Shown piece after piece: positions 24,849 to 34,525 of a stretch of DNA of 64,000 bases (position 1 is its first letter; every line of letters starts with the position of its first letter). The DNA lies in the NCBI GenBank assembly GCA_018268515.1, contig JAFDWK010000013.1:1-64000 (forward strand), written 5' to 3'. This stretch comes from Actinomycetota bacterium. Its GTDB lineage: Bacteria > Actinomycetota > Actinomycetes > Actinomycetales > Microbacteriaceae. The position numbers and the translations under genes are program-made. A model generated the notes under the pieces. The model was not told the origin of the DNA and ran no database searches. It worked only from the letters and a program-made list of their open reading frames with translations.

Positions 24849-26282
24849 TCAGGCCTTCCGACCGGGGCCGGAGACGACCTGCGGGACGGCGACGGACTTG
24901 AGGCCCGCGACGCCGAACTCGAGACCGTAGCCCGAGCTCTTCACCCCGCCGAACGGCACCATCGGGTGCAGCCCGCCGTGCGAGTTGATCCACACCGTGC
25001 CGGACTGCATGCGGGTCGCGGCTTCGCGCGCCGCCTCCGGGTCGCTCGACCACACCGAGGCGCCGAGGCCCACGTCGACCGCGTTGGCGAGCGCGAACGC
25101 CTCGTCCACGTCGGAGTAGCGGATGATCGGCAGCGCCGGCCCGAACTGCTCCTCCTGCACGAGCGCCGCGTCGTTGGCGATGTCGGCCACGATCGTGGGC
25201 CGGTAGAACAGCTCGCCGAGCTCGGGCGCCGCCTCGCCGCCCGTGACGATGCGGGCGCCGCGGGCCCTGGCGTCCTCGACGAGGCGCGAGACGATGTCGA
25301 ACTGCTGCTTGTTCTGCAGCGGGCCGAGCACGTTGTCCTCATCCAGGCCGTTGCCGATCGGAACGTTCGCGGCGATGCCGGCGAGCGCGTCCACGACCTG
25401 GTCGTACAGCGAGTCGTGCACGTAGAGGCGCTTCATGGCCGCGCAGGTCTGGCCGGTGTTGATGAACGCGCCCCAGAACAGGTCCTCGGCGATCGCGGCC
25501 GGATCCGTTCCGGGGAGCACGATGCCGGCGTCGTTGCCGCCGAGCTCGAGCGTGAGCCGGGCGAGGTTGCCGGCCGAGCTCTCGATGATCTTGCGGCCGG
25601 TGGCCGTGGATCCGGTGAACATGATCTTGTCGATGTCGGGGTGGGCCGCGAGCCGCGCGCCCACCTCGCGGTCGCCGGAGATCCCGATGAGCACATCGGC
25701 CGGGAGCACGTCGTTCATGACCGAGAGCATCGCGAGCACGCTCAGCGGCGTGTACTCGCTGGGCTTGGCGACGACCGTGTTGCCCATCCGCAGCGACGGG
25801 CCGATCTGCCAGATGGTGATCATCAGCGGCCAGTTCCACGGGCCGATCGCGCCGACCACGCCGACGGGCTTGTAGACCAGCTCGGCATGCAGGTTCTCGT
25901 CGTCCACGAGCACCTCGGGCGCAAGCTCGGTGGTCGCGTTCGTGCGCAGCCAGGCAGAACACGCGCCCAGCTCGAAGCGGGCGTTCGGGCCGTTCAGCGG
26001 CTTGCCCTGCTCGCGCGAGAGCAGCTGCGCGAGCGCCTCGGCGTTCGCGTCGATCGCGTCGGCGGCGGCCAGCAGCAGCTCGCTGCGCTTCGCGTGGCCG
26101 AGCGCGTCCCAGGCGGGCTGCGCGGCCTTGGCGCGCGCGATCGCGTCGTCGAGGTCGGCGACGGTCTGCGCGGGGGCGCGGCCGATGACCTCGCGCGTGG
26201 CGGCATCGGGAATCTCCCGGCCGGAGCCTTCAGGCGCCTGGATGCGCTCGAGCAGCGCGGACACAGCGGACGTGTCGGTCAT
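24849..26282 (-). CDS. NAD(P)-dependent aldehyde dehydrogenase
   Basis: 477-aa ALDH-superfamily enzyme of normal length. GPWNWPLMITIWQIGPSLRMGN and KPSEYTPLS mark the cofactor fold; FTGSTATGRKI, the catalytic Glu in LELGGNDAG and nucleophilic Cys in NTGQTCAAMKR are intact; GGVKSSGYGLEFG is near the end. It likely converts the aldehyde produced by the downstream GMC enzyme to an acid. The start has AAGGAG. A 34-bp near-palindrome lies 20-53 nt upstream in the probable leader. The substrate could be choline-like, a polyol or an aryl alcohol; sequence does not decide. Confidence 0.9.
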   Translation of the reverse strand: MTDTSAVSALLERIQAPEGSGREIPDAATREVIGRAPAQTVADLDDAIARAKAAQPAWDALGHAKRSELLLAAADAIDANAEALAQLLSREQGKPLNGPNARFELGACSAWLRTNATTELAPEVLVDDENLHAELVYKPVGVVGAIGPWNWPLMITIWQIGPSLRMGNTVVAKPSEYTPLSVLAMLSVMNDVLPADVLIGISGDREVGARLAAHPDIDKIMFTGSTATGRKIIESSAGNLARLTLELGGNDAGIVLPGTDPAAIAEDLFWGAFINTGQTCAAMKRLYVHDSLYDQVVDALAGIAANVPIGNGLDEDNVLGPLQNKQQFDIVSRLVEDARARGARIVTGGEAAPELGELFYRPTIVADIANDAALVQEEQFGPALPIIRYSDVDEAFALANAVDVGLGASVWSSDPEAAREAATRMQSGTVWINSHGGLHPMVPFGGVKSSGYGLEFGVAGLKSVAVPQVVSGPGRKA

Positions 26283-26301
26283 CGGTCTCTCCTTCGAGTG
26301 T

Positions 26302-26335
26302 GCGGACGACGATGGATGCTCCCATTGTCGTCCGC
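26302..26335. promoter_or_regulatory. Near-perfect 34-bp palindrome upstream of the ALDH-GMC operon
   Basis: Arms GCGGACGACGATGG (26302-26315) and CCATTGTCGTCCGC (26322-26335) match at 13 of 14 positions around a 6-bp spacer. It is either an operator or a leader hairpin of the aldehyde dehydrogenase mRNA. No dedicated regulator gene adjoins it. Confidence 0.6.
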
Positions 26336-26414
26336 GACGACAGCCCGAGGGTTGTCGCCGAGCGCGCCGGACATGTCGTGCCGCGAAGGATCCGGATCCG
26401 CGCCCTGATCCTCG

Positions 26415-27560
26415 TCAGCGTCGGGCCGCGTCGACCCGGCGGACGCCGCCGTGGTCTGTCGTGGTGCCGTGGCCGATGCTCGCGGCACGCAGGAACAGGA
26501 TGATCCAGCTGAAGATCAGCACGGCGGCGATGAGCTCGACCGCGGTGAGGTTGTAGTAGCCGGTCGCGAAGAAGATCCCGAGCAGGGCGATCACGGCCAC
26601 GTACACCCAGCCCAGCACGACGAACACCCGCGAGATCCGCCGCAGGAACCATGGCAGGCCCACCACCACGACCGCGAAGGCCACGGCCATCCCGGTCGCC
26701 ACCGTGTTGTGCAGCACGAAGAACGCGTCGACCGGGAACACCCCGACGCACGCGAGCAGGATGCCGATCAGGATCAGGCCGACGCGCACGATGTCGCGAC
26801 CGCGGCGGTCCTTCGGATCCGCGGTCGGCAGCGCCGCGGTCGCGTAGCGGGCGATGGTGGTGACCATGACGCCGGCGACGATGAGGGTGCCGTTGAACGC
26901 GGGCGCCGAGGCGTTGCTGGACATCCCGAGCGCGGACAGGTTGTCGCGCCACCAGTGCGGATCCGACGCGCCCAGCATCGCCGTCAGCGCCCCGATGACG
27001 AGGTAGACGGCGAGGATCACGGCGATCGTTCCGGGGCTGAGCGCACCGGCGCTGAGCGCGCAGACGTACGCGGTCAGGGCGAGGGCGACGCCGACGAGCA
27101 CCGCTCCGGGGAAGGGGAACACCGGCGCATCGCGGAAACCGGCCTCGAGCAGCTCGGCGAGCCCGAGCAGGGCGAGCAGCGCGACCGCGGCATGGGCGAA
27201 GGCGATGGCGGTCAGCTCGTACCACCGCAGCCGCTGGCCGGGTGTCGCGAAGCCGTCGTGAGCGAGGGGCGGATCCGCGGGCGTCGCGATCGCCGCCGCC
27301 TCCCGTCGCGCGGCCACGCGTCCCAGCACGAACGCGATCACGGCGACGATCGCACCGCCGACCGCGGCGACCGTGCCCACCGACCAGGCGCCGGTGATCG
27401 CGAGGTTGCGCTGCCCGAACAGGGCGAGCGAGACGAGGAAGCCCACCACGAACGCGCCGGCGCCGGTCAGCAGCGCGTCGGTCTCCGCGACCTCCCGCGG
27501 CGACGCATTCGCACGGGCCTCACGCAGCCGGGCGACCCATCGTTCCCACTCAGCTCTCAT
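26415..27560 (-). CDS. Polytopic membrane protein, DUF998-like
   Basis: 381-aa protein with a charged N-terminal helix (RAEWERWVARLREARANASPREVAETD) and about nine or ten membrane segments. The region DPHWWRDNLSALGMSSNASAPAFNGTLIVAG resembles DUF998-type proteins, but the assignment is tentative and no function is known. I chose the ATG at 27560 because GGAGGAG precedes it closely. The upstream in-frame ATG at 27581 lacks a ribosome site and overlaps a TATGGT -10-like box. It is divergent from a HAD phosphatase gene. Confidence 0.65.
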   Translation of the reverse strand: MRAEWERWVARLREARANASPREVAETDALLTGAGAFVVGFLVSLALFGQRNLAITGAWSVGTVAAVGGAIVAVIAFVLGRVAARREAAAIATPADPPLAHDGFATPGQRLRWYELTAIAFAHAAVALLALLGLAELLEAGFRDAPVFPFPGAVLVGVALALTAYVCALSAGALSPGTIAVILAVYLVIGALTAMLGASDPHWWRDNLSALGMSSNASAPAFNGTLIVAGVMVTTIARYATAALPTADPKDRRGRDIVRVGLILIGILLACVGVFPVDAFFVLHNTVATGMAVAFAVVVVGLPWFLRRISRVFVVLGWVYVAVIALLGIFFATGYYNLTAVELIAAVLIFSWIILFLRAASIGHGTTTDHGGVRRVDAARR

Positions 27561-27634
27561 CCGCTCCTCCGGATCCACCATAGGAGGTCCCCGGGCGACG
27601 CGGCACGGCGACGCGCGGCCATTAGCCTGGGACG

Positions 27635-28285
27635 ATGACCCAGACGTTCCGCGCCCGCGCCGCCCTGCTCGACATGGACGGCACGCTCGTCGACTCGACC
27701 GCCGTCGTGGAGCGGCTGTGGCTGGCCTGGGCCGAGCCGCACGGGCTGGATCCCGCCTTCGTGCTGAGCGTCGTGCACGGCCGCCAGGGGCATCAGAGCA
27801 TGGCGATCATGCTGCCCGATCGCCCGCATGAGCAGAACCTCGCCGAGAACCGGGAGATGCTGGTCCGCGAGAGCGGTGACGTGAGCGGCGTGGTCGAGGT
27901 GCCGGGAGCCGCCGCGTTCCTCGCGGCCCTCGCGCCGTTCCCGCACGCGATCGTGACCTCGGCCGACGACCGGCTGATGCGGGTGCGCATGGACGCGGCG
28001 GCCCTCGCGGTGCCGGCCGGCCCGGTCACCGCCGAGCACGTGAGCGCCTCCAAGCCCGATCCCGAGGGCTTCCTGCTCGGCGCGACCCGATTGGGCGTGG
28101 ATCCGGCGGACTGCGTCGTCTTCGAGGACTCCGGCGCCGGGATCCAGGCCGCGCGCGCGGCGGGCATGCGCGTGATCGGCGTGGGCGCCGGTGCCGCCGC
28201 GCACGCCCCCGATGCGGTCGTGGCCGACCTGACCCACGTCACGGTGACCGCCGACGGCGACGCCTTCGTGCTCACGCTCGGCTGA
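27635..28285 (+). CDS. HAD-superfamily hydrolase (sugar phosphatase/phosphoglycolate phosphatase-like)
   Basis: 216-aa HAD subfamily IA phosphatase: motif I LLDMDGTLVDS (nucleophile and acid Asp), motif II VTSAD, motif III Lys in SASKPDPEGF and motif IV VVFEDSGAGI, with a helical cap between motifs I and II. Related enzymes dephosphorylate sugar phosphates or glycerol 3-phosphate. It lies next to the dihydroxyacetone kinase genes (convergent), which makes a triose or glycerol phosphate substrate attractive but unproven. TAGCCT lies 6 nt before the ATG, indicating a leaderless transcript. Confidence 0.85.
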   Translation: MTQTFRARAALLDMDGTLVDSTAVVERLWLAWAEPHGLDPAFVLSVVHGRQGHQSMAIMLPDRPHEQNLAENREMLVRESGDVSGVVEVPGAAAFLAALAPFPHAIVTSADDRLMRVRMDAAALAVPAGPVTAEHVSASKPDPEGFLLGATRLGVDPADCVVFEDSGAGIQAARAAGMRVIGVGAGAAAHAPDAVVADLTHVTVTADGDAFVLTLG

Positions 28286-28311
28286 GATCCCAGGCGGCTT
28301 TCGGCACACCG

Positions 28312-30873
28312 TCAGCCGAGTGCGGCGGCCACGGCGGCGCGGGCCTCGGCCGCGGTCGTGGCACCGAGTGCGGCGGCGGCGGCGCGCCGGCAGTCCTCCG
28401 CGGTCACCGTGCGCAGCCGGGCCGCCACCCGGGCGAGCGACCGCGCCGTCATCGACAGGCTGGTGACCCCCAGCCCGACCAGCACGGGCGCCAGCGCCGG
28501 ATCCGCGCCGGCCTCGCCGCACACGCCCACCGGCTTGCCCGCCGCCCGTCCGGCCTCGCCCACGGTGCCGATCAGTCTCAGCACCGCCGGCTGCCACGGG
28601 TCGTTGAGCGCTCCGAGCGGGGCGGACAGCCGGTCCGCAGCCATCGTGTACTGCGTGAGGTCGTTGGTGCCGAGGCTGACGAAGTCGACCACGGCGAACA
28701 GCTCCGCGGCGAGCAGCGCGGCGGCCGGCGTCTCGATCATGATGCCCGCCCGGGCGATCCCCGCGGCGCGGCAGGCGGCGGCGAAGTCGCGAGCCTCGTC
28801 GACCGTCGCCACCATCGGCGCCATCACCTCGAGCGACGCGCTCTCCGCCGCGCCCGCGGCGGCGATCGCCGCCAGCTGGTGCGCGAGCAGTGCCGGGTGC
28901 TCCCGGGCGACGCGCAGCCCGCGCACGCCCAGGGCCGGGTTCTCCTCGCCGGCGGCGGTCGCGAACGGAAGCGGCTTGTCGGATCCCGCGTCGAGCGTGC
29001 GCACCACGACCTTGCGACCCGCGAACGGCGCGAGCACGCCCCGGTACGCGGCGGTCTGCTCGGCGACCGGCGGCTCCTCGGCACGGTCCAGGAAGCAGAA
29101 CTCGGTGCGGAACAGGCCGATGCCCTCGGCTTGTGCGGCCGCCGCGGCGACGGCATCGGCGGCCCCGCCGACATTGGCCAGCAGCGGGATCGGCGTGCCG
29201 TCGGACAACACTCCGCTCCCATCGAAGGCGGGGGCCTCCTCGGCCCGGGCCGACCGCTCCTCCGGGGGCGGGTCCAGGCGCACGATCCCCGCCTCGCCGT
29301 CGACGAGCACCACGGTCCCGGCCGCGATGCCGGTCGCGCCCGCGGCGCCGACCACCGCCGGGATGCCGAGCGCCCGCGCCAGGATCGCCGTGTGCGAGGT
29401 CGGCCCGCCCTCCTCGGTCACGAGGCCGACGCAGGTGCTGCGGCCGAGCGTCGCCGTCTCCGCCGGCGCGAGATCCCGGGCGACGAGCACGAACGGATCC
29501 GCGCGGTCCGGGATCCCCGGAACCTCCTGCCCGGTCAGCTGCGCCACGATGCGGTCCCGGACGCTGTGCACGTCCACCGCGCGCTCGGCCATCCGTCCGC
29601 CGAGGCCGTGCAGCACCTGTGCCTGCCGGGCGGCCTCGTCCCACACGGCGCGCGCGGCCGAGACCCCCTCGGTGCGCACCCGGGCGGCGGCGCCCGCGGC
29701 GAGGTCGGGATCCGCGGCCAGCAGGGCCGTCGCGGCGAGGATCTGCGCAGCCTCGCCGTCGGCTCGAGACGCGCTCTCCCGGAGCGCAGCGGCCACGGCC
29801 GCCGCAGCCGGCGGGATCCGCTCCGCCTCGGCGTCCCGTGCGACGATCGGCAGGGGCTCGGCCGCGTCCGGTGCGGAGATCGCCGCGCCCAGCTGCGCGA
29901 CCGGGGCGATCGCGCGTCCCGGGCTCACGCCGAGGCCCCGCAATGTCCGGCCGGGCTCCGGGGCCGCCCCCATCGGGGTCGTGGGGCGAGCGCCCTGCGT
30001 CGGCTCCGCGCCGGATCGGTCCCTCGGCGCCCCCGGCCGCAGCGGGGTGCCCTCCATCTCTCCGAAACCGTCGTCGAAGAGCACGGCCACGCGCTCCACC
30101 GCGTCGGGGTCCCCCGCCAGTTCGACCTCGTCGCCGAGGCGCGCGCCGAAGGCGAGCAGCCGCATCATGCTCGACGCGGGAACCGCATCCCCGTCCGGCA
30201 GCCGACGCAGGCGCAGCTCGGCGCCGGCCGCGGCCTGCGCGATCATCGCGGCGGGCCGCGCGTGCATTCCCGCGGGATTGCGCACGCGCACGGTGCGCAC
30301 CGCGCCCTCGTTCCCCGCGCCCGGGCGGCCCGACTCCGCCGCCCCCGGGTGCGAGACCGCAGACCCCGGCACGCTCTCATCGAGCGCGCTCTCATCGAGT
30401 ACGCTCTTATCGAGTTCAGGGCCCCCCGACCCGGCCGGAGCCTGCGGCTCGTCCTCCAGCTGCGCCGACTTGGCGATCAGCGCGCCGTTCGCCTCCGCGG
30501 CGACCTGATCCAGCGACGCCCCCTGCGCCGCGGTCACGGCCGCCGCGAGCAGTCCCTCCACGAACGGGGCCGACGCGAGCCGCACCGGCACATCGCTGGA
30601 GCGCAGCTCCAGGGCGAACTCGGCGCTCATCACCGCGGATCCGAGATCCATCAGCACCAGCACCCCGTCGCAGGCTCCGGCGAGCCCGTCGATCGCCTCG
30701 GCGACGCGCGTCGCATCCGTGCCGAGGATCGGTGTGCCGTCCGGATCCGTCCCGGCCCCCGCGGCGAGCGCGATCGGCACCGCCTGCCCCGGCACCATCT
30801 GGGCGGCGAGCTCCTGCGCGGCCTCGGCCAGGCGCAGGCTGTGCGACACCGCGACGATCCCCGTGGCGCTCAT
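28312..30873 (-). CDS. dhaM: DhaM-HPr-Enzyme I fusion, phosphoryl donor for dihydroxyacetone kinase
   Basis: 853-aa multidomain PTS protein. Residues 1-135: DhaM (EIIA-Man-like) with phospho-His11 in VAVSHS and DLGSAVMSAE. Residues 191-280: HPr domain with His204 in AGMHARPAAM. Residues 311-853: complete Enzyme I with swivelling phospho-His494 in EGGPTSHTAILARA, GLFRTEFCF, the PEP-site GTNDLTQYTMAADR and the Cys of VCGEAGAD. It can carry phosphate from PEP to DhaL without other PTS proteins, whereas E. coli DhaM has only part of EI. The DhaM-HPr linker contains a 15-bp tandem repeat (LDKSVLDESALDESV). ATG 30873 has GGAGG upstream. It is last in dhaK-dhaL-dhaM. Confidence 0.93.
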   Translation of the reverse strand: MSATGIVAVSHSLRLAEAAQELAAQMVPGQAVPIALAAGAGTDPDGTPILGTDATRVAEAIDGLAGACDGVLVLMDLGSAVMSAEFALELRSSDVPVRLASAPFVEGLLAAAVTAAQGASLDQVAAEANGALIAKSAQLEDEPQAPAGSGGPELDKSVLDESALDESVPGSAVSHPGAAESGRPGAGNEGAVRTVRVRNPAGMHARPAAMIAQAAAGAELRLRRLPDGDAVPASSMMRLLAFGARLGDEVELAGDPDAVERVAVLFDDGFGEMEGTPLRPGAPRDRSGAEPTQGARPTTPMGAAPEPGRTLRGLGVSPGRAIAPVAQLGAAISAPDAAEPLPIVARDAEAERIPPAAAAVAAALRESASRADGEAAQILAATALLAADPDLAAGAAARVRTEGVSAARAVWDEAARQAQVLHGLGGRMAERAVDVHSVRDRIVAQLTGQEVPGIPDRADPFVLVARDLAPAETATLGRSTCVGLVTEEGGPTSHTAILARALGIPAVVGAAGATGIAAGTVVLVDGEAGIVRLDPPPEERSARAEEAPAFDGSGVLSDGTPIPLLANVGGAADAVAAAAAQAEGIGLFRTEFCFLDRAEEPPVAEQTAAYRGVLAPFAGRKVVVRTLDAGSDKPLPFATAAGEENPALGVRGLRVAREHPALLAHQLAAIAAAGAAESASLEVMAPMVATVDEARDFAAACRAAGIARAGIMIETPAAALLAAELFAVVDFVSLGTNDLTQYTMAADRLSAPLGALNDPWQPAVLRLIGTVGEAGRAAGKPVGVCGEAGADPALAPVLVGLGVTSLSMTARSLARVAARLRTVTAEDCRRAAAAALGATTAAEARAAVAAALG

Positions 30874-30919
30874 CGAACCGGCCTCCGCCCGCCCCGAACC
30901 TCCGCAGCCATCGACATGC

Positions 30920-31564
30920 TCAGCCCGCGACAGCCGCGGCGAGCGTATCGAACAGCAGCGTCGCGGAGGCGGATCCGGGATCCATGTGCCCGGCGCTGCG
31001 CTCTCCGAGATAGCTCGCCCGGCCCTTGCGCGCGACCAGGTCGATCGTGGCGTCGCGCCCGGCGGCTGCGGCCGTGGCCGCTGCCGCCGTCGCCTCCGCC
31101 GCGGAGCGCCCCTCGGCCAGCGCCGCATCCAGCGCGTCGAGCGCCGGAGCGATCGCATCGAACAGGGTCTTGTCGCCCGCCTCGGCCTTGCCGCGCGCGA
31201 CGACACCCTCGAGCCCCGCGTGCAGGCCCGCGGCGAGAGCCGCCGGCTCCACCTCGGTCACCGGGCCCAGCGAGGCGCCGATCCGCAGGAAGAGGGTGCC
31301 GTACAACGGTCCGCTCGCACCGCCCACGGTCGACACCAGCGTCATCCCGACGGTCTTGAACAGCTCGTCCGCCGCCGCGGGCGTCGTCTGCTCGACCTTC
31401 TCCACCGCCGCCGTCATGCCGCGCGCCATGTTGGCGCCGTGGTCGGCGTCGCCGATCGCGGAGTCGAGCTCGGTGAGCCAGTCGCGCTTCTCGACGACGG
31501 CATCGCGGAAGCGGTGCAGCCAGTCCACGAGGACGGCGAGCGGGATCGTGTGGGGGGTCGACAT
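30920..31564 (-). CDS. dhaL: Dihydroxyacetone kinase subunit DhaL (ADP-binding)
   Basis: 214-aa subunit holding the permanently bound ADP/ATP that is rephosphorylated by DhaM and phosphorylates dihydroxyacetone on DhaK. The Mg-ADP-binding loop LDSAIGDADHGANMARG has the three conserved Asp residues, and GGASGPLYGTLF is the second nucleotide motif. Length and motifs are typical. It is preceded by AAGGAG and lies 46 bp upstream of dhaM and 112 bp downstream of dhaK, presumably in one transcript. Confidence 0.95.
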   Translation of the reverse strand: MSTPHTIPLAVLVDWLHRFRDAVVEKRDWLTELDSAIGDADHGANMARGMTAAVEKVEQTTPAAADELFKTVGMTLVSTVGGASGPLYGTLFLRIGASLGPVTEVEPAALAAGLHAGLEGVVARGKAEAGDKTLFDAIAPALDALDAALAEGRSAAEATAAAATAAAAGRDATIDLVARKGRASYLGERSAGHMDPGSASATLLFDTLAAAVAG

Positions 31565-31676
31565 GTGGTTGTTCTCCTTCGATCGGGATCCGCATGCTCC
31601 GGTCGCGAGGAGCGCCGGGCCCGGATCCGGAGTCCGGCGCTCTCCGCGACGGGTGCGGGTTTGCGTGGATGCGGGC

Positions 31677-32672
<996 letters not shown>

Positions 32673-32831
32673 CCTGCGACCTCCTTGTTGCAGTTCCATG
32701 AGCATCTCTGCGATCCGATGCGCACCACGACGGTGCGGATCCGGACCGGATCCGCATTCCGGGGACTGCCTCGTCCGACGGGCCGGGACCCCTTGCGTCT
32801 CGGACGAGAGCACTCCACAATCGGAATACTT

Positions 32832-32873
32832 TTCGTTAATGTCGAATATGCGATGAGGATGCCGGATTGTCAA
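32832..32873 (-). promoter_or_regulatory. dhaK promoter with probable IclR operator
   Basis: Minus strand: -35 TTGACA (32873-32868), 17-bp spacer, -10 CATATT (32850-32845). TTCG-N7-CGAA (32832-32846) overlaps the -10 and start point. Geometry matches the GTTC-N7-GAAC boxes beside the other IclR gene at 48287-48321. The rest of the 32673-33000 gap is GC-rich with several GGATCC words and no other signal. Confidence 0.6.
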
Positions 32874-33000
32874 GGATCCGGATTCGGATCCGCTGGCCTC
32901 GGCCAGATGACAGATCAGGACGATTCGAACATCGACGCCTCGCGGAGATTTTCGGATCCGCACCGCCGTCGTCACCGTGGTCGAGGAGGGAGCAGCACCG

Positions 33001-33768
33001 ATGATCCAGGCGATCGATCGCGCCGCGAAGGTGCTCCAGCTGCTGCAGGGATCGCGCCACCTCGGCATCACCGACCTCGCCACCGCGCTGCGGCTGCCGC
33101 CCTCGACCGTGCACGGCATCGTGGCGTCGCTGCGCGAGCACGGGCTCGTCGCGAAGGAGCGGGGTGGCCAGCGCTACATGCTCGGCCCCACGCTGCTGAC
33201 GCTCAGCAGCGTCTACCTCGACTCCCTCGACGTGCGGGCGCGCTCGATGCGGTGGACCCAGGAGCTCGCGCGCCGCACGGGCATGGCGGTGCGGCTGGGC
33301 GCGCCGCACTTCGCCGAGGTGCTGGTGATCCACCATGTGCTGCGCCCCGACGACACCCCGCAGATGCTGGAGACCGGGGCGGCGCTGCCGGCGCACGCCT
33401 CGGCCATGGGCAAGGTGCTGCTCGCGCACGACCTGGGCTTCCAGCGCACGGTGTTCGCGGATCCGCTGCCCAGCCTCACCGGTGACACCGTCACGGATCC
33501 GTCCGCACTCGCGGCGGCCCTGCCGGCGATCGCCGAGCACGGCTACGCGAGCGAGGTCGACGAGGCCGTGCTCGGCGAGTCGTCGCTGGCGTCGCCGATC
33601 GCCGATGCGCGCGGCGACATCGTGGCCGCGGTCGCCGTGGTCTACCCCACGGCCGACGGCCCGGCCGCCGATGCCGTGGTGCATGCGCTGCGCGACACCG
33701 CGCGCAACATCTCCCGCGAGCTGGGCGCCCCGGCCTGGCCCCCGCGCATCGCTCCCCCGGACGACTGA
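33001..33768 (+). CDS. IclR-family regulator of the dha operon
   Basis: 255-aa IclR protein: N-terminal winged helix (residues 2-60: [43 protein letters not shown]) and C-terminal effector domain ([33 protein letters not shown]). Divergent from dhaK and thus the probable controller of dihydroxyacetone or glycerol use, as IclR-type GylR proteins are elsewhere. ATG 33001 is preceded by GGAGGGAG; a GTG at 32977 is an alternative. Confidence 0.88.
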   Translation: MIQAIDRAAKVLQLLQGSRHLGITDLATALRLPPSTVHGIVASLREHGLVAKERGGQRYMLGPTLLTLSSVYLDSLDVRARSMRWTQELARRTGMAVRLGAPHFAEVLVIHHVLRPDDTPQMLETGAALPAHASAMGKVLLAHDLGFQRTVFADPLPSLTGDTVTDPSALAAALPAIAEHGYASEVDEAVLGESSLASPIADARGDIVAAVAVVYPTADGPAADAVVHALRDTARNISRELGAPAWPPRIAPPDD

Positions 33769-33786
33769 ACCCCCGCCGCACAGTCG

Positions 33787-33856
33787 CCCTCGCGGCACCG
33801 CCCTCGCGACACCGCCCTCGTGGCACCGCCCTCGCGGCACCACCCTCGCGGCACCG
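33787..33856. repeat. Five tandem 14-bp repeats
   Basis: Unit CCCTCGCGGCACCG occurs five times without gaps, with single-base variants, starting 19 bp after the iclR stop and leading directly into a long hairpin element. No coding potential is likely. Confidence 0.9.
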
Positions 33857-33857
33857 T

Positions 33858-33930
33858 CCGCGAGACTGCATCTGGGCGACGAGACAGCGGGTGCGAAGCG
33901 CATTCTCGTCGCGGAGTTGCAGTCTCGCGG
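33858..33930. repeat. Nested long hairpin element (H3)
   Basis: Perfect outer arms CCGCGAGACTGCA (33858-33870) and TGCAGTCTCGCGG (33918-33930), inner arms GCGACGAGA (33876-33884) and TCTCGTCGC (33904-33912). It lies between convergent iclR and phosphoribosyltransferase genes, fitting a two-way terminator. It shares arm sequences with the element at 62276-62354. Confidence 0.88.
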
Positions 33931-33953
33931 TCGAATAGCCCAGCGAAAGGGGG

Positions 33954-34463
33954 TCAGGCGGTGGGCGGCAGCCCCAGGTCCTCCTCGCGGACCGTGCCCT
34001 TGGCCGACCACGGGAAGTCGATCCAGCGGTCGGTGTCCTTCCACGCGTAGTCGGGCTGGATGATCGTGGTGGGCTTGGTGTAGATCGTGACCGAGCGCAC
34101 GTCGGCGCCCTTGCCGCGCAGCAGCTCGACCGCGAGCGCGAGGGTGCGCCCGGAGTCGGCCACGTCGTCGACGAGCAGCACCCGCCGTCCGTTCAGATAG
34201 TCCATGTCGAGCGCGGGCGGGATCACCTCGGGGGCGTCCAGCACGGTGCCGATGCCCGTGTAGAACTCGACGTTGATGGCGCCGCAGTTCTTCGCGCCCA
34301 GGCCGTAGGCGATGGCGCCGGCCGGCAGCAGCCCGCCGCGGGCGATCGCGACGACCACCTCGGTCTCGAAGCCCGAATCGAGGATGTCGCGGGCCAGATC
34401 CCGCATCGCCTCGCCGAAACCGTCCCAGGTGAGCACTTCGCGCTCGATCACCGCATCCGTCAT
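33954..34463 (-). CDS. Purine-type phosphoribosyltransferase (Gpt/xanthine PRTase-like)
   Basis: 169-aa type I PRTase. The PRPP-binding motif VLLVDDVADSGRTL and the flexible-loop region EVVVAIARGGLLPAGAIAYGLG are present, with a C-terminal WKDTDRWIDFPW like xanthine-guanine enzymes. It would salvage a purine base to the nucleotide using PRPP. CAGAAT ends 6 nt before the ATG, suggesting a leaderless mRNA. It is co-oriented with the Lrp gene 62 bp upstream, but a functional link is not obvious. Confidence 0.85.
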   Translation of the reverse strand: MTDAVIEREVLTWDGFGEAMRDLARDILDSGFETEVVVAIARGGLLPAGAIAYGLGAKNCGAINVEFYTGIGTVLDAPEVIPPALDMDYLNGRRVLLVDDVADSGRTLALAVELLRGKGADVRSVTIYTKPTTIIQPDYAWKDTDRWIDFPWSAKGTVREEDLGLPPTA

Positions 34464-34525
34464 GGATCCATTCTGCCGTGCGGATCCGCCTCTCGGGAAC
34501 GGGGATCCGGGCACCGGATCCCCGT

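Noticed and set aside
23973..26408. Long plus-strand frame antisense to the GMC oxidoreductase and aldehyde dehydrogenase
   Set aside because: No recognisable domain; both minus-strand genes have intact catalytic motifs and ribosome sites.
28358..31359. Several 700-800-codon plus-strand frames opposite dhaM and dhaL
   Set aside because: Low-complexity Ser/Arg/Pro-rich shadows; the minus-strand PTS and DhaL motifs are unambiguous.
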